Positions 10,456-20,444 of a stretch of 64,000 nt of DNA are shown piece after piece (the stretch's first letter is position 1; every line of letters begins with the position of its first letter). A model generated the notes under the pieces. The model searched no databases. It was not told the DNA's origin and saw only the letters and a list, made by a program, of their open reading frames with translations. A program made the translations under genes and the position numbers. The stretch lies in the NCBI RefSeq assembly GCF_035999195.1, contig NZ_DASYGY010000009.1, positions 62,001-126,000 of the forward strand. Reading direction: 5' to 3'. This DNA comes from Pseudoxanthomonas sp. (GTDB taxonomy: Bacteria > Pseudomonadota > Gammaproteobacteria > Xanthomonadales > Xanthomonadaceae).

Positions 10456-12828
10456 TCAGTTGCGCAAGGGCTTGCCGGTCTTCAGCATGTGCGCGATGCG
10501 GGCCTGGGTCTTTTCCTGCTGGGCCAGTTCGACGAAATGCTTGCGCTCCAGCTTGAGCAGCCACTCCTCGTCGACCACCGCGCCGCGGTCCACTTCGCCG
10601 CCGCACAGCACGGTGGCGATGCGCACCGCGATCTCGTAGTCGTACGGGCTGATGAAGCGGCCTTCCAGCATGTTCACCAGCATCATCTTGAAGGTGGCGA
10701 TGCCGACATCGCCGGCCACCTGGATGCGGCGGGCGGGCAGGGGCGGGCGGTAGCCGGTCTCCGCCAGGGCCAGCGCTTCCTGCTTGGCGATGTGGAGCAG
10801 CTCATAGGCGTTGAAGGCGATCTTGTCGCCGGCGCGCACGAGGCCCAGTTCCTTGGCCTCGACGACCGAGGCGGACACCTTCGCCATCGCGACGGTTTCG
10901 AACGTCTTCTTCAACTCGGCGAACACGTCACCGCCGGGGCCGGCGGCCTGTGAGGCGCGCACGGCGATTTCCTTCAGGCCGCCACCGGCCGGCAGCAGGC
11001 CCACGCCGGCCTCGACCAGGCCGATGTAGCTCTCGAGGTGCGCCACGGTGCGGGCGCTGTGCATCTGGAACTCGCAGCCACCGCCCAGCGCCAGCCCGCG
11101 CACCGCCGCCACGACCGGCACCAGCGAATACTTGATGCGCTGGCTGGTGGCCTGGAAGTTGGCGACCATCGCTTCGAACTCGGCGATCCTGCCCGCCTGC
11201 AGCGCGCCCAGCGCGCCGGCCAGATCGGCACCGGCGGAGAACGGCTCCTTCGGCTGCCAGATCACCAGGCCCTTGAACCGCTGCTCGGCGATGGTGATGG
11301 CCTGCTGCAGGCCGTCGAGCACCGCGTCGGACACGGTATGCATCTTGGTCTTGAAGCTGACCACGCCGATGCCGTCGCCGTCGGTCCACAGGCGCACGCC
11401 ATCGTTCTCGAAGACGGTCTCGCCCTGCGGGAAGACCTCACCCAGCAGCGGATCGGGGAAGCGCTGGCGCTTGTACACGGGCAGCGACGAGCGCGGCAGC
11501 TTGGCGTTCTTGCCGGGGCTGTAGCTGCCTTCGGCTGCATGCACGCCCTCGCGACCGTCGAACACCCAGTTCGGCAGCGGTGCGGAGCTCATGGCCTTGC
11601 CCGCCACGATGTCGTCGGCGATCCACTGCGCCACCTGCTTCCAGCCGGCGGCCTGCCAGGTTTCGAAGGGACCCAGGCTCCAGCCGTAACCCCAGCGGAT
11701 GGCCAAGTCGACGTCGCGCGCGGTCTCGGCGATGTCGGCCAGGTGGTACGCGCTGTAGTGGAACAGGTCGCGGAACACCGCCCACAGGAACTGCGCCTGC
11801 GGGTGCTGGCTCTCGCGCAGCCTGGCGAACTTCTCCGCCGGGTTCCTGATCTTCAGGATCTCGACCACCTCGGGTGCCGCCGTACGGTCGGCGGCGCGGT
11901 AGTCCTGCTTCTGCACGTCGAGGACCACGATGTCCTTGCCGACCTTGCGGAAGATGCCGGCGCCGGTCTTCTGGCCCAGCGCGCCCTTGGCGATCAGCGC
12001 GTCCAGCCACTTCGGCGATTTGAAGTAGGCATGCCAGGGATCGTCGGGAAGGGTGTCGGCCATGGTCTTGATGACGTGGGCCATGGTGTCCAGGCCGACG
12101 ACATCGGAGGTGCGGTAGGTGGCGGATTTCGGGCGGCCGATCAGCGGGCCGGTGACGGCATCCACCTCATCGAAGCCCAGCTTGAACTCGCCGGTGTGGT
12201 GGGCGGTGGCCAGGATCGAGAACACGCCGATGCGGTTGCCGATGAAGTTGGGCGTGTCCTTGGCGTACACCACTCCCTTGCCCAGCGTGGTGGTCAGGAA
12301 CGTTTCCAGGCCTTCCAGCACCGCCGCGTCGGTCGACTTGGCCGGAATCAGCTCGGCCAGATGCATGTAGCGCGGCGGGTTGAAGAAGTGCACGCCACAG
12401 AAACGATGGCGAAGTTGTTCCGGAAGAACTTCCGCCAACGTGTTGATTCCCAAGCCTGACGTGTTGCTCGCCAGCACCGCATGATCGGCCACGAACGGGG
12501 CGATCTTCCGGTACAGGTCCTGCTTCCAGTCCATCCTCTCGGCGATGGCCTCGATGATCAGATCGCAGCCCTTGAGGTGCTCCAGGCCCGTCTCGTAGTT
12601 GGCCGGCGTGATGGCCTCGGCCAGCGACTTGCTGGCGAGCGGGGCCGGACTGAGCTTGGCCAGGTTGGCGATGGCCTTGTGGACGATGCCGTCGGGATGG
12701 CCGTCCTTGGCGGGCAGGTCGAACAGGACGGTGTCGACACCGGCGTTGGTCAGGTGCGCGGCGATCTGCGCGCCCATCACGCCGGCGCCCAGCACGGCCG
12801 CCTTGCGAACAAGCAGGGGGTTGGACAT
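10456..12828 (-). CDS. fadN: Bifunctional 3-hydroxyacyl-CoA dehydrogenase / enoyl-CoA hydratase (FadN type)
   Basis: Carries out hydration and NAD-dependent dehydrogenation in fatty-acid beta-oxidation. The 790-residue protein has the dehydrogenase first (NAD motif GAGVMG at 14-19; substrate segment NTSGLGINTL; NFIGNRIGVF) and the crotonase domain in the C-terminal half (FSAGADLAGAL, then GGGCEFQMHS). This order and length match Bacillus FadN rather than E. coli FadB, where the hydratase comes first, so the symbol is by architecture. It sits 23 bp after the TetR regulator and is followed by fadA, with which it would form the thiolase/hydratase pair. Confidence 0.9.
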   Translation of the reverse strand: MSNPLLVRKAAVLGAGVMGAQIAAHLTNAGVDTVLFDLPAKDGHPDGIVHKAIANLAKLSPAPLASKSLAEAITPANYETGLEHLKGCDLIIEAIAERMDWKQDLYRKIAPFVADHAVLASNTSGLGINTLAEVLPEQLRHRFCGVHFFNPPRYMHLAELIPAKSTDAAVLEGLETFLTTTLGKGVVYAKDTPNFIGNRIGVFSILATAHHTGEFKLGFDEVDAVTGPLIGRPKSATYRTSDVVGLDTMAHVIKTMADTLPDDPWHAYFKSPKWLDALIAKGALGQKTGAGIFRKVGKDIVVLDVQKQDYRAADRTAAPEVVEILKIRNPAEKFARLRESQHPQAQFLWAVFRDLFHYSAYHLADIAETARDVDLAIRWGYGWSLGPFETWQAAGWKQVAQWIADDIVAGKAMSSAPLPNWVFDGREGVHAAEGSYSPGKNAKLPRSSLPVYKRQRFPDPLLGEVFPQGETVFENDGVRLWTDGDGIGVVSFKTKMHTVSDAVLDGLQQAITIAEQRFKGLVIWQPKEPFSAGADLAGALGALQAGRIAEFEAMVANFQATSQRIKYSLVPVVAAVRGLALGGGCEFQMHSARTVAHLESYIGLVEAGVGLLPAGGGLKEIAVRASQAAGPGGDVFAELKKTFETVAMAKVSASVVEAKELGLVRAGDKIAFNAYELLHIAKQEALALAETGYRPPLPARRIQVAGDVGIATFKMMLVNMLEGRFISPYDYEIAVRIATVLCGGEVDRGAVVDEEWLLKLERKHFVELAQQEKTQARIAHMLKTGKPLRN

Positions 12829-12851
12829 GGGATTTCCTCGGATTGCAGGGG

Positions 12852-13481
12852 TTAGGTGTGGTCGGCGCGCAGGCCGGCCTCGGCGAAGCGGATCAGTTCA
12901 CGGGCGGCTCGCTCACGGTGCGCGGCCTCGGTGACGCCCGTGGGGCGCTTGATCAGGCCGAAATCGGCCATGGCGTAGGTCAGGGCGCCGGAGAAGAAGT
13001 CCAGCCGCCAGTACAGCTCTTCCTTGCTCAGCCCGGGCACGCAGGCGGCGATGGCCTTGCCGAACTCGCGCAGCACGTGGCCGTAGTGGTCGGACAGGAA
13101 CTTGCGCAGGCCGTCGTTCTTCTCGGCGTAGGCGCGGGCGATGACGCGCACGAAAGCCCCGCCGCCATGGCGGTCCTGCGCCAGCGCCAGGGCGGGCTCG
13201 ACGAAGGCGGCGAGGATGGGTTGCAGTTCCCCCGGGTGATCGTCCAGCGCCTTCCCGAGCAGCGACAGGCGCGCGGCGGTCATGTCGTCCATGCGGCGGC
13301 GGAACACCTCGTTGACCAGGTTTTCCTTGCTGCCGAAGTGATAGTTGACCGCCGCGATATTGACGTCGGCGCGGCTGGTGACCTGCCGCAGCGAGGTGCC
13401 GGCGAAGCCGTGCTGGGCGAACAGCTCCTCGGCCGCCCCCAGGATGCGTTCCTTGGTCGAGAAGTGCGTGGTGTTGCCCAT
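12852..13481 (-). CDS. psrA: TetR-family regulator of fatty-acid degradation (PsrA-like)
   Basis: A 209-residue TetR repressor with an N-terminal helix-turn-helix (about residues 10-55, including SLRQVTSRADVNIAAVNYHFGSK-type sequence) and an acyl-ligand-binding C-terminal domain. It heads an operon with the fadN-like gene and fadA. A perfect CAAAC-N4-GTTTG palindrome, the PsrA operator type, lies just upstream of its start codon. In pseudomonads and xanthomonads PsrA represses itself and fad genes and is released by long-chain fatty acids or acyl-CoA. The assignment rests on fold, operon and operator together. Confidence 0.8.
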   Translation of the reverse strand: MGNTTHFSTKERILGAAEELFAQHGFAGTSLRQVTSRADVNIAAVNYHFGSKENLVNEVFRRRMDDMTAARLSLLGKALDDHPGELQPILAAFVEPALALAQDRHGGGAFVRVIARAYAEKNDGLRKFLSDHYGHVLREFGKAIAACVPGLSKEELYWRLDFFSGALTYAMADFGLIKRPTGVTEAAHRERAARELIRFAEAGLRADHT

Positions 13482-13500
13482 GGAGTCTCCGGAAACTGAA

Positions 13501-13516
13501 TCAAACGCTTGTTTGA
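13501..13516. promoter_or_regulatory. PsrA-type operator palindrome
   Basis: TCAAACGCTTGTTTGA is a perfect 6-bp inverted repeat with a 4-base centre. It contains CAAAC-N4-GTTTG, the core described for PsrA sites. It starts 19 bases upstream of the ATG of the TetR gene and so would overlap that promoter. Autoregulation of the whole fad operon is inferred. Confidence 0.75.
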
Positions 13517-13602
13517 CTCATTCTCCCTCCGGCGTTCCGGAGTGTCATGCTGCTAAGCAGCAATTTCTTCATGGCGCGGCTGCAGAGTTCCGGCGGATAC
13601 GT

Positions 13603-13654
13603 TAGAATCTCGCTACGCTTTCTGGTCTAAGCCCGCGTTTCGACGCGGGTTTTT
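13603..13654 (+). terminator. Intrinsic terminator in the leader of ndk
   Basis: A 6-bp GC stem (13632-13637 with 13644-13649), extendable by GAA/TTT pairs, is followed by five T's and ends about 50 bases before the ndk ATG. A possible -10 element (TAGAAT, 13603-13608) lies just upstream, so a transcript begun there would be only some 40 bases before termination. It is either an attenuator for ndk or the end of a tiny RNA. Confidence 0.6.
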
Positions 13655-13702
13655 CATGTTAACCTCGGGTCCTCAGTGGCCCGCCCAACGGAGAGAATCC
13701 CC

Positions 13703-14128
13703 ATGGCGCTGGAGCGCACCCTGTCGATCGTCAAGCCCGATGCCGTCGCCAAGAACGTCATCGGCGAAATCTATGCCCGCTTCGAAAAGAACGGCCTGAA
13801 GATCATCGCCTCGAAGATGAAGCACCTGTCGCGCCGCGAGGCCGAAGGTTTCTACGCCGTCCACCGCGAGCGTCCGTTCTTCAACGCGCTGGTCGAGTTC
13901 ATGATTTCCGGTCCGGTCGTCATCCAGGTGCTGGAAGGCGAGAACGCCGTACTCAAGCACCGCGAGATCCTCGGCGCCACCAATCCGAAGGATGCCGCGC
14001 CCGGCACGATCCGCGCCGACTTCGCCGACTCGATCGATGCCAATGCCGCGCACGGTTCGGATTCGGTCGAGAACGCGAACATCGAGATCGCGTATTTCTT
14101 CGCCGCGACCGAAGTGTTCTCGCGCTGA
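13703..14128 (+). CDS. ndk: Nucleoside diphosphate kinase
   Basis: Transfers phosphate between nucleoside tri- and diphosphates through a phosphohistidine. The ATG with GGAGAG about 8 bases upstream gives 141 residues starting [18 protein letters not shown], the canonical N-terminus. The catalytic histidine is His117 in NAAHGSDS. rlmN follows within 10 bases and pilF overlaps it, the ndk-rlmN-pilF order seen in many gammaproteobacteria. An upstream in-frame extension was rejected in favour of this start. Confidence 0.97.
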   Translation: MALERTLSIVKPDAVAKNVIGEIYARFEKNGLKIIASKMKHLSRREAEGFYAVHRERPFFNALVEFMISGPVVIQVLEGENAVLKHREILGATNPKDAAPGTIRADFADSIDANAAHGSDSVENANIEIAYFFAATEVFSR

Positions 14129-14137
14129 GCGATAGCG

Positions 14138-15361
14138 ATGAGCAGCCACGAACTGCCGCCGATCGAGTTGAAGCTGGCCACGGACGCACCGTCCGTGGCT
14201 GTCGGCGTGCCCGTGTCCGCGAAGCAGAACCTGATGGATCTGGATCGCGAAGGGCTGGAGCAGTTCTTCACCGGCACGCTGGGTGAACAGAAGTTCCGTG
14301 CGCACCAGGTGATGAAGTGGATCCATCACCGGTACGTCACCGACTTCAACGAGATGACCGACCTCGGCAAGAACCTGCGCGCGAAGCTGCAGGAACATGC
14401 CGAGGTGGTGGTGCCGCAGGTCGTGTTCGACAAACCCTCGGCCGACGGCACCCACAAGTGGCTGCTCGGGATGGGCGTGGACGGCAAGAACGCCGTCGAA
14501 ACCGTCTATATCCCCGACAAGAACCGCGGCACGCTGTGCGTGTCGTCGCAGGTCGGCTGCGGCCTGAACTGCACCTTCTGTTCCACTGCGACGCAGGGCT
14601 TCAACCGGAACCTCACCACCGCCGAGATCATCGGCCAGGTCTGGGTGACGGCGCGCCACCTGGGCAACGTGCCCGCGCAGAACCGCCGCCTCACCAACGT
14701 GGTGATGATGGGCATGGGCGAGCCGCTGCTCAATTTCGACAACGTCGTGCGCGCGATGAACATCATGCGCGACGACCTGGGTTACGGCCTGGCCAGCAAG
14801 CGTGTGACCCTGTCGACGTCGGGCCTGGTGCCGATGATCGACCGGCTGTCCACCGAGACCGACGTGTCGCTGGCCGTCTCGCTGCACGCGCCCAACGATG
14901 CGTTGCGCGAACAGCTGGTGCCGCTCAACCGGAAGTATCCGATCGCGGAACTGATGGCATCGTGCGTGCGCTACCTGCGTGCGAACAAGAAGCGCGACTC
15001 GGTGACGTTCGAGTACACCTTGATGAAGGGCGTCAACGACCAGCCCGAGCACGCGCGCCAGCTTGCGCAACTGATGCGCAAGTTCAGCAATGCCGCGCAG
15101 CTGAAGGATGCCGGCAAGGTCAACCTCATTCCGTTCAATCCATTCCCCGGTACGCGCTACGAGCGCGCGCCTGAGGAAGACATCCGTGCCTTCCAGAAGC
15201 TGCTGCTCGATGCGCAGGTGCTCACGATGGTCCGCCGCACCCGTGGCGACGACATCGATGCCGCCTGCGGCCAGTTGAAGGGGCAGGTGATGGACCGCAC
15301 CCGTCGCCAGGCCGAGTTCCGCCGGCAGCTGCAGGAACAGGGCATCGACGATGCAGCGTAA
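14138..15361 (+). CDS. rlmN: Dual-specificity RNA methyltransferase RlmN
   Basis: Radical-SAM enzyme that methylates C2 of A2503 in 23S rRNA and of A37 in some tRNAs. The 407-residue product has the cluster-binding CxxxCxxC as Cys141, Cys145 and Cys148 (CGLNCTFC), the MGMGEPLLN segment, and a C-terminal Cys in [12 protein letters not shown] needed for the methyl-carrier mechanism. Length is slightly above the usual 370-400 because of an N-terminal tail. The ATG at 14138 lies shortly after the ndk stop, and the 3' end overlaps pilF by 11 bases. Confidence 0.96.
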   Translation: MSSHELPPIELKLATDAPSVAVGVPVSAKQNLMDLDREGLEQFFTGTLGEQKFRAHQVMKWIHHRYVTDFNEMTDLGKNLRAKLQEHAEVVVPQVVFDKPSADGTHKWLLGMGVDGKNAVETVYIPDKNRGTLCVSSQVGCGLNCTFCSTATQGFNRNLTTAEIIGQVWVTARHLGNVPAQNRRLTNVVMMGMGEPLLNFDNVVRAMNIMRDDLGYGLASKRVTLSTSGLVPMIDRLSTETDVSLAVSLHAPNDALREQLVPLNRKYPIAELMASCVRYLRANKKRDSVTFEYTLMKGVNDQPEHARQLAQLMRKFSNAAQLKDAGKVNLIPFNPFPGTRYERAPEEDIRAFQKLLLDAQVLTMVRRTRGDDIDAACGQLKGQVMDRTRRQAEFRRQLQEQGIDDAA

Positions 15362-16172
15362 GGCGCGCTGCCTGCTGCTGATCCTGCTGATGCTGGCGAC
15401 CGCCTGCAGTCGTCTTCCCTTCATGGGCACCAAGGGCCGGATGGAGCATCTGTCCGGCCAGCAGGTCGCCCAGGATTACGCGGTCAGCGACAGTCCGGAA
15501 GTGAAGCGGCGCCAGGCCGTACAGACCCTGCTCGCGCGGGCCGTGCAACGGCTGCAGTCGGGGCAGCCCGAGGCGGCCGAGAAGGACGTCCGTGCCGCTT
15601 TGAAACTCGATCCTGGTTCGGTCGACGCGGTGACCCTGCTGGGCATCATCGAGGACCGGCGTGGCAATGCCGTTCTGGCGGGCCAGCACTACCGGCGCGC
15701 GGCCGAACTCGCTCCCGGGCAGGGTGCAGCACAGAACAACTACGGCACCTGGCTCTGCTCCAATGGCTTCGCCGCCGAATCGCTGGTCTGGTTCGACCGC
15801 GCGGTGCTGGCGCCGGGCTATGCCACGCCGACAGCGGCCATGGCCAATGCGGGCAGTTGCGCGCTCAAGGCTGGCCAGAGCGAGCGGGCGTCCCGCGATC
15901 TGCGGCAGGTGCTCGCCATCGAGCCCGCCAATACCGTTGCGCTGGAGGCCATGGCCGAGCTGGAATTCGACAGGCAGCAATACATGTCCGCCCGTGCTTT
16001 CGTGGAGCGCAGGCTGGCGGCGGGGCCGGCGACGGCCGCCGTGTTGAAACTCGCATCACAAATCGAGGACAGACTCGGCGACAAGGCCGCTGCCAGTCGA
16101 TATGTTCAGCGGAATCGGGCGGAGTTCCCCGACGCGCAGGACGTCACAACCGGGGGAAATGCAGGGCCATGA
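15351..16172 (+). CDS. pilF: Type IV pilus biogenesis/stability lipoprotein PilF/PilW (TPR)
   Basis: Outer-membrane lipoprotein pilotin needed for secretin (PilQ) multimerisation and type IV pilus stability. The 273-residue product has a lipoprotein signal with the lipobox LATAC (Cys19) and then tandem TPR helices (for example [22 protein letters not shown] and [24 protein letters not shown] repeats). The ATG overlaps the end of rlmN, and the stop overlaps the next gene's start (ATGATG). The order rlmN-pilF-RodZ-like is conserved in gammaproteobacteria and supports the name. Confidence 0.87.
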   Translation: MQRKARCLLLILLMLATACSRLPFMGTKGRMEHLSGQQVAQDYAVSDSPEVKRRQAVQTLLARAVQRLQSGQPEAAEKDVRAALKLDPGSVDAVTLLGIIEDRRGNAVLAGQHYRRAAELAPGQGAAQNNYGTWLCSNGFAAESLVWFDRAVLAPGYATPTAAMANAGSCALKAGQSERASRDLRQVLAIEPANTVALEAMAELEFDRQQYMSARAFVERRLAAGPATAAVLKLASQIEDRLGDKAAASRYVQRNRAEFPDAQDVTTGGNAGP

Positions 16173-16990
16173 TGCAATCGGTAGTCGGGGATGTGTCCCC
16201 GCCGCAGGGGTGCGGCGAGGCGTTGCGGTCGGCGCGTGAACAGGCAGGCCTGTCCTTGCAGGACGTGGGCCAGCGCCTGAAGATGCCGGCGAAGGTGGTG
16301 CAGGCCCTGGAAGCAGGGCAGTGGGACCAGTCCGGTGGCGCCGTGTTCGTGCGCGGGCAACTGCGCAGTTACGGCCGCCTGCTGAAGATGGACGTGGAGC
16401 CGTTTCTGCAGCAGGCCGACGCGGCAGTGGCCAGGCCGGCGGAACTGGTCAGCCACAGCCACACGCCGCGCTTCCAGTACTTCTTCGAGAGTTTCAAGCG
16501 GCGCGCTGTCTACGTGGTCCTGACCATGGTCATCGCGACCCCGGTGTGGATGGGGCTTCGTCAGTCCGTGGGTTCCGATCCTGATGCGACCACAGCGTCG
16601 CTCGACGTCGTGCCTGGTTCGTCCGAAGCCGGGAAGGCACCGGCCGCCGAAGCGCCACGCGCCAGCACGCGTCCGCAGGCCGCGCCGTTCGTGGCGTCGA
16701 TGGCGCCGCTGGCGCGCGCGTCGGCGCCGTGGCTGTCGCTGTCGTTCAAGGGCGACAGCTGGGTCGAAGTGAACGCTCCGGACGGACGCAAGCTCGAGCA
16801 CGCATTGCTGCGCGCCGGCGACGAGCGTCGCTATGCGCAGGGCGAAGTCGGCCGCGTGAAGCTGGGCGATGCGACGGCGGTCGAGGTTCAGCAAGCGGGG
16901 AGTACGGTGGATCTGGCGCCGTACCTGCGAGCGAACGTCGCACGCTTTACGGTATCCTCTGAGGGTTCCCTGGCGCCGGTCGTTGACTGA
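16169..16990 (+). CDS. RodZ-like helix-turn-helix membrane protein (DUF4115)
   Basis: Membrane protein with a cytoplasmic helix-turn-helix (about residues 15-70), a single transmembrane helix (113-130) and a periplasmic DUF4115 domain at the C-terminus (LSLSFKGDSWVEVNAPDGRK), the domain order of RodZ, which links MreB to the cell wall. The chosen ATG (MMQSVV) overlaps the pilF stop and gives 273 residues, a little shorter than E. coli RodZ. The longer upstream frame lies inside pilF and was rejected. ispG, often next, is absent; yfgM follows. Confidence 0.85.
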   Translation: MMQSVVGDVSPPQGCGEALRSAREQAGLSLQDVGQRLKMPAKVVQALEAGQWDQSGGAVFVRGQLRSYGRLLKMDVEPFLQQADAAVARPAELVSHSHTPRFQYFFESFKRRAVYVVLTMVIATPVWMGLRQSVGSDPDATTASLDVVPGSSEAGKAPAAEAPRASTRPQAAPFVASMAPLARASAPWLSLSFKGDSWVEVNAPDGRKLEHALLRAGDERRYAQGEVGRVKLGDATAVEVQQAGSTVDLAPYLRANVARFTVSSEGSLAPVVD

Positions 16991-17051
16991 CCCGCGTGCG
17001 GGTTTGTCCAACCTAGACCGAGACCCCGCCTGAGACGGGGCAAGAGAGCGC

Positions 17052-17687
17052 ATGGCGATTGATGATCTGCTCGACGAGCACGAACAAAGCGAACGTGTCC
17101 GCAGCTGGCTGAGGAGCAACGGTGCCGGCCTGCTGGGCGGCGTGGTCCTGGGTCTGGGTGTGATCTTCGGCTGGCAGTGGTGGCAGAAGGACCAGGCGGG
17201 CAAGAAAGAGCAGGCGTACCAGAGCTACCAGAGTGCGACCGAAGGTCTTGCCAAGGGCGACCTCAAGCAGGCGCAGGGCGCGGTGAGCGCCTTGATGAAG
17301 GAAGACGAGCTCTATGCCGATGTCGCCGGCCTGCAACTGGCCAAGGCGCAGGTGCAGGCGGGCGAACGCGATGCCGCCATCGCCACCTTGCGTTCGCTGA
17401 CTCCCGACGATGCCTTGCGGCCGCTGGTGAACCTGCGCCTCGCACGCCTGCTGATCGATGCCGGTAAACACGACGAAGCGCTGAAGGCGCTGGACAAGGC
17501 CGAGGATGCCTCCAGTCTGGAAGTGCGCGGCGATGCGTTGCTGGCCGCCGGCAAGGCCAAGGAAGCGCAGGATGCCTACACCCGCGCGCTGACCACGCTG
17601 GATGCGGTGTCGCCGCAGCGTCGTCTGGTCGAGCTGAAGTTGATCGACGCCGGTGGCACGCCACCGAAGACCGGAGGTGCCGCATGA
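17052..17687 (+). CDS. yfgM: YfgM family TPR membrane protein
   Basis: Inner-membrane protein with a short cytoplasmic tail, one transmembrane helix (about residues 24-44, GLLGGVVLGLGVIFGWQWW) and a periplasmic TPR domain; E. coli YfgM works with PpiD at the SecYEG translocon. The 211-residue length and the N-terminal DDLLDEHEQSERVRSWLR sequence are typical. The start has GCAAGAGAG upstream. It overlaps bamB by four bases (ATGA-type), and the yfgM-bamB-der order is standard in gammaproteobacteria. Confidence 0.9.
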   Translation: MAIDDLLDEHEQSERVRSWLRSNGAGLLGGVVLGLGVIFGWQWWQKDQAGKKEQAYQSYQSATEGLAKGDLKQAQGAVSALMKEDELYADVAGLQLAKAQVQAGERDAAIATLRSLTPDDALRPLVNLRLARLLIDAGKHDEALKALDKAEDASSLEVRGDALLAAGKAKEAQDAYTRALTTLDAVSPQRRLVELKLIDAGGTPPKTGGAA

Positions 17688-18862
17688 CGCGCGCGCTGGT
17701 ACGCCTGGCCGCCGCCACGGTATTCATTGCCGCGCTGGGTGGCTGCAGCACCGTGAAGGGCTGGTTCTCCGGCAAGGACAAGGAAGGCGAGAAGCCGGTC
17801 GATCCGGTCGAGCTCGTCGACTTCACGCCGACGGCAACCGTCGCCAAGCTCTGGAGTGCGAATATCGGCAAGGGCGAGCAGCGCCTCGGCCTGCAGCAGG
17901 TGCCGGTGGTCGACGACGGCCGCGTTTACGCCGCCGCGGTCGAAGGTGGCGTACGCGCGCTCGACCTGCAGACGGGCAAGCAGGTGTGGCACGCCAAGTC
18001 CGATCTCCGCCTCTCGGGCGGTCCGGGTGCCGGGCAGGGCCTGGTGGTCGTCGGGACGCTCGATGGCCAGGTGATCGCGCTGGATGCCGCGACCGGTGCG
18101 GAGAAGTGGCAGGTCAAGGTGCCGAATGAGGTGATCGCGGCTCCCGCCATCGGTCAGGACATGGTCTATGTCCGCACCAACGACGGCCGCATCACGGCGC
18201 TCTCCTCCGAGACGGGTGAGCGCCGCTGGTTCTGGAACAACGAGCTGCCCAGCCTGACCGTGCGCGGCAACGCGCCCGTGGTCGTGGGTCCGGGCGTGGT
18301 GTTCGTCGGCAACGACGACGGCACGGTCACGGCGCTGGCGGGCAACGACGGTCGCCCCTTGTGGACGCAGACGGTCGGCGTGCCCGAAGGCCGTAGCGAA
18401 CTGGAGCGCATGGCGGACGTCGATGGCGCCCCCGTGCTCGAGGGCACGACCCTGTATGTCACCAGCTTCAAGAAGGAAACCGTCGCGCTCGAAGGCCCGT
18501 CCGGCCGTCCGTTGTGGACCCGCGACAACGGTGGTGCCGGCGGCTTGGGCGTGACCAGCAGTGCGGTCGTTGTCGCGGACCCCGCGGGCACGGTCTGGGG
18601 TCTGGACAAGTACAGCGGCAGCGCGTTGTGGTCGAACACCACGCTGGCGCGGCGCTCGCTGACGGCACCGACCATCCATGGCGACTACGCGGTGGTGGGC
18701 GATTACGATGGCTACCTGCACTGGCTGAAGACAGACAATGGCGAGGCGGCGGCCCGCGCGCGCGTCGGTGGAAAGGCCATCCGCGGCAAGCCGGTCGTCG
18801 CCGACGGCATCCTGCTGGTGCAGGACGTGGAAGGCGGCCTGACCGCATTCGGCTTCAAGTGA
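17684..18862 (+). CDS. bamB: Outer membrane protein assembly factor BamB
   Basis: Lipoprotein component of the BAM complex, an eight-bladed beta-propeller that helps insert outer-membrane beta-barrels. The 392-residue product has a signal peptide with a lipobox ending at Cys21 (LGGC) and repeated PQQ-like propeller motifs such as [18 protein letters not shown] and [18 protein letters not shown]. Length matches E. coli BamB (392). It is coupled to yfgM upstream and followed by tandem hairpins and a terminator before der. Confidence 0.95.
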   Translation: MTRALVRLAAATVFIAALGGCSTVKGWFSGKDKEGEKPVDPVELVDFTPTATVAKLWSANIGKGEQRLGLQQVPVVDDGRVYAAAVEGGVRALDLQTGKQVWHAKSDLRLSGGPGAGQGLVVVGTLDGQVIALDAATGAEKWQVKVPNEVIAAPAIGQDMVYVRTNDGRITALSSETGERRWFWNNELPSLTVRGNAPVVVGPGVVFVGNDDGTVTALAGNDGRPLWTQTVGVPEGRSELERMADVDGAPVLEGTTLYVTSFKKETVALEGPSGRPLWTRDNGGAGGLGVTSSAVVVADPAGTVWGLDKYSGSALWSNTTLARRSLTAPTIHGDYAVVGDYDGYLHWLKTDNGEAAARARVGGKAIRGKPVVADGILLVQDVEGGLTAFGFK

Positions 18863-18870
18863 TCGGCGGT

Positions 18871-18929
18871 GGGAGCGGCTCGGCCGCTCCCTTCGTGCTT
18901 CCGGAAAGGGCCGCATTGCGGCCCTTTTT
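18871..18929 (+). terminator. Tandem hairpins ending in an intrinsic terminator after bamB
   Basis: A first perfect 9-bp stem (18871-18879 with 18883-18891) is followed by a second 10-bp stem (18905-18914 with 18918-18927) whose 3' side runs into five T's. The second hairpin is a classical terminator; the first may be a repeat remnant or a stabilising structure. Confidence 0.85.
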
Positions 18930-19043
18930 CGCGGAGCAGGGCGTATTCCGCTACCATGGCGGCCCCTTGACCGACCGGAGCGGTCGCGCCCTCCGCGCGA
19001 CGGCGAGCCTTCGGCGCCCCTCATCCTCACGGTTGCTCCCTGC

Positions 19044-20444
19044 ATGTTGCCCCTCGTCGCCCTGGTGGGCCGTCCCAATGTCGGCAAATCCACCCTGTTC
19101 AACGCGCTGACGCGCACGCGTGACGCGCTGGTGCACGACCAGCCGGGCGTGACCCGCGACCGCAACTACGGCGTCTGCCGCCTGGACGAAGACGCGCCGT
19201 TCCTGGTGGTGGATACCGGCGGCATCGCCGGCGAGGAAGAAGGCCTGGCCGGCGCGACGGCGCGCCAGGCGCGGGCGGCCGCCGAAGAAGCCGACCTTGT
19301 GCTGTTCATCGTGGATGGCCGCGAAGGGGCCTCCGCGCTCGACGACGAGATCCTGGCCTGGCTGCGCAAGGCCGCGCGCCCCACGTTGCTGGTCATCAAC
19401 AAGATCGACGGCATCAACGAAACCACGGCGATCGCGGATTTCGCCCGCTACGGTTTCGCCGATGTCATCACCATCTCCGCCTCCCATCGCCAGGGCCTCG
19501 ACGATCTGCTTGAGGAAGTACATCAGCGGCTGCCGGAAGAGGGGGCTGCCGCCGGCCTCGATACCGATCCCAACCGCATGCGCGTGGCCTTCGTCGGCCG
19601 TCCCAACGTGGGCAAGTCCACGCTGGTGAACCGCCTGCTGGGCGAGGAACGGATGATCGCCTCCGAGGTGCCGGGCACCACGCGCGACTCCATCTCCGTG
19701 GACATGGAGCGCGACGGCCGCCAGTACCGCCTGATCGACACCGCCGGCCTGCGCCGCAAGGGCAAGGTGGAAGAAGCCGTCGAGAAGTTCAGCGTGGTCA
19801 AGACGCTGCAGGCCATCGAACAGTGCCAGGTGGCCGTGTTGCTGCTGGACGCCACCGAAGGCGTCACCGACCAGGACGCCAGCGTGCTCGGCGCCGTGCT
19901 GGATGCGGGTCGGGCGCTGGTCGTGGCGATCAACAAGTGGGACGGACTGACCGCCTACCAGCGCGAGCAGGCCGAGGCCCTGCTGGCGCGCAAGCTGGGC
20001 TTCGTGGAGTGGGCCGAAGTGGTCCGGATCTCCGCGCTGCACGGCTCGGGCCTGCGCGAACTGTTCAAGGCGATCCACCGCGCGCATGCGTCGGCGACCA
20101 AGGAATTCGGCACCAGCGAGGTCAACAAGGCGCTCGAGATCGCCTACGAGACCAATCCGCCGCCGAGCATCCGCGGACACGTCTCCAAGCTGCGCTACGT
20201 GCACCCGGGCGGCGCGAATCCGCCGACCTTCATCGTGCATGGCACCCGCCTGAAGGTGCTGCCGGAGTCGTACAAGCGCTACCTCGAGAACTTCTTCCGC
20301 AAACGCTTCAAGCTGGTCGGCACGCCCGTGCGCTTCGTGTTCCGTGAGGGCGCCAACCCCTACGAGGGCAAGAAGAACGTGCTGACCGAGAAGCAGATCG
20401 CCAAGAAGCGCCGCCTGATCCGGCACGTCAAGCGCGGCAAGTGA
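19044..20444 (+). CDS. der: Ribosome biogenesis GTPase Der (EngA)
   Basis: Tandem-GTPase protein required for maturation of the 50S subunit. The 466-residue product has two G domains, each with a P-loop GRPNVGKS (residues 9-16 and 185-192), NKIDG and NKWDG G4 motifs, and a C-terminal KH-like domain ([24 protein letters not shown] region). Length is typical. It follows the bamB terminator and thus probably has its own promoter. Its stop overlaps the GTG of moeA. Confidence 0.97.
   Translation: MLPLVALVGRPNVGKSTLFNALTRTRDALVHDQPGVTRDRNYGVCRLDEDAPFLVVDTGGIAGEEEGLAGATARQARAAAEEADLVLFIVDGREGASALDDEILAWLRKAARPTLLVINKIDGINETTAIADFARYGFADVITISASHRQGLDDLLEEVHQRLPEEGAAAGLDTDPNRMRVAFVGRPNVGKSTLVNRLLGEERMIASEVPGTTRDSISVDMERDGRQYRLIDTAGLRRKGKVEEAVEKFSVVKTLQAIEQCQVAVLLLDATEGVTDQDASVLGAVLDAGRALVVAINKWDGLTAYQREQAEALLARKLGFVEWAEVVRISALHGSGLRELFKAIHRAHASATKEFGTSEVNKALEIAYETNPPPSIRGHVSKLRYVHPGGANPPTFIVHGTRLKVLPESYKRYLENFFRKRFKLVGTPVRFVFREGANPYEGKKNVLTEKQIAKKRRLIRHVKRGK

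Noticed and set aside
13673..15433. 586-residue minus-strand frame antisense to ndk and rlmN
   Set aside because: Covers two certain genes and has no domain signature.
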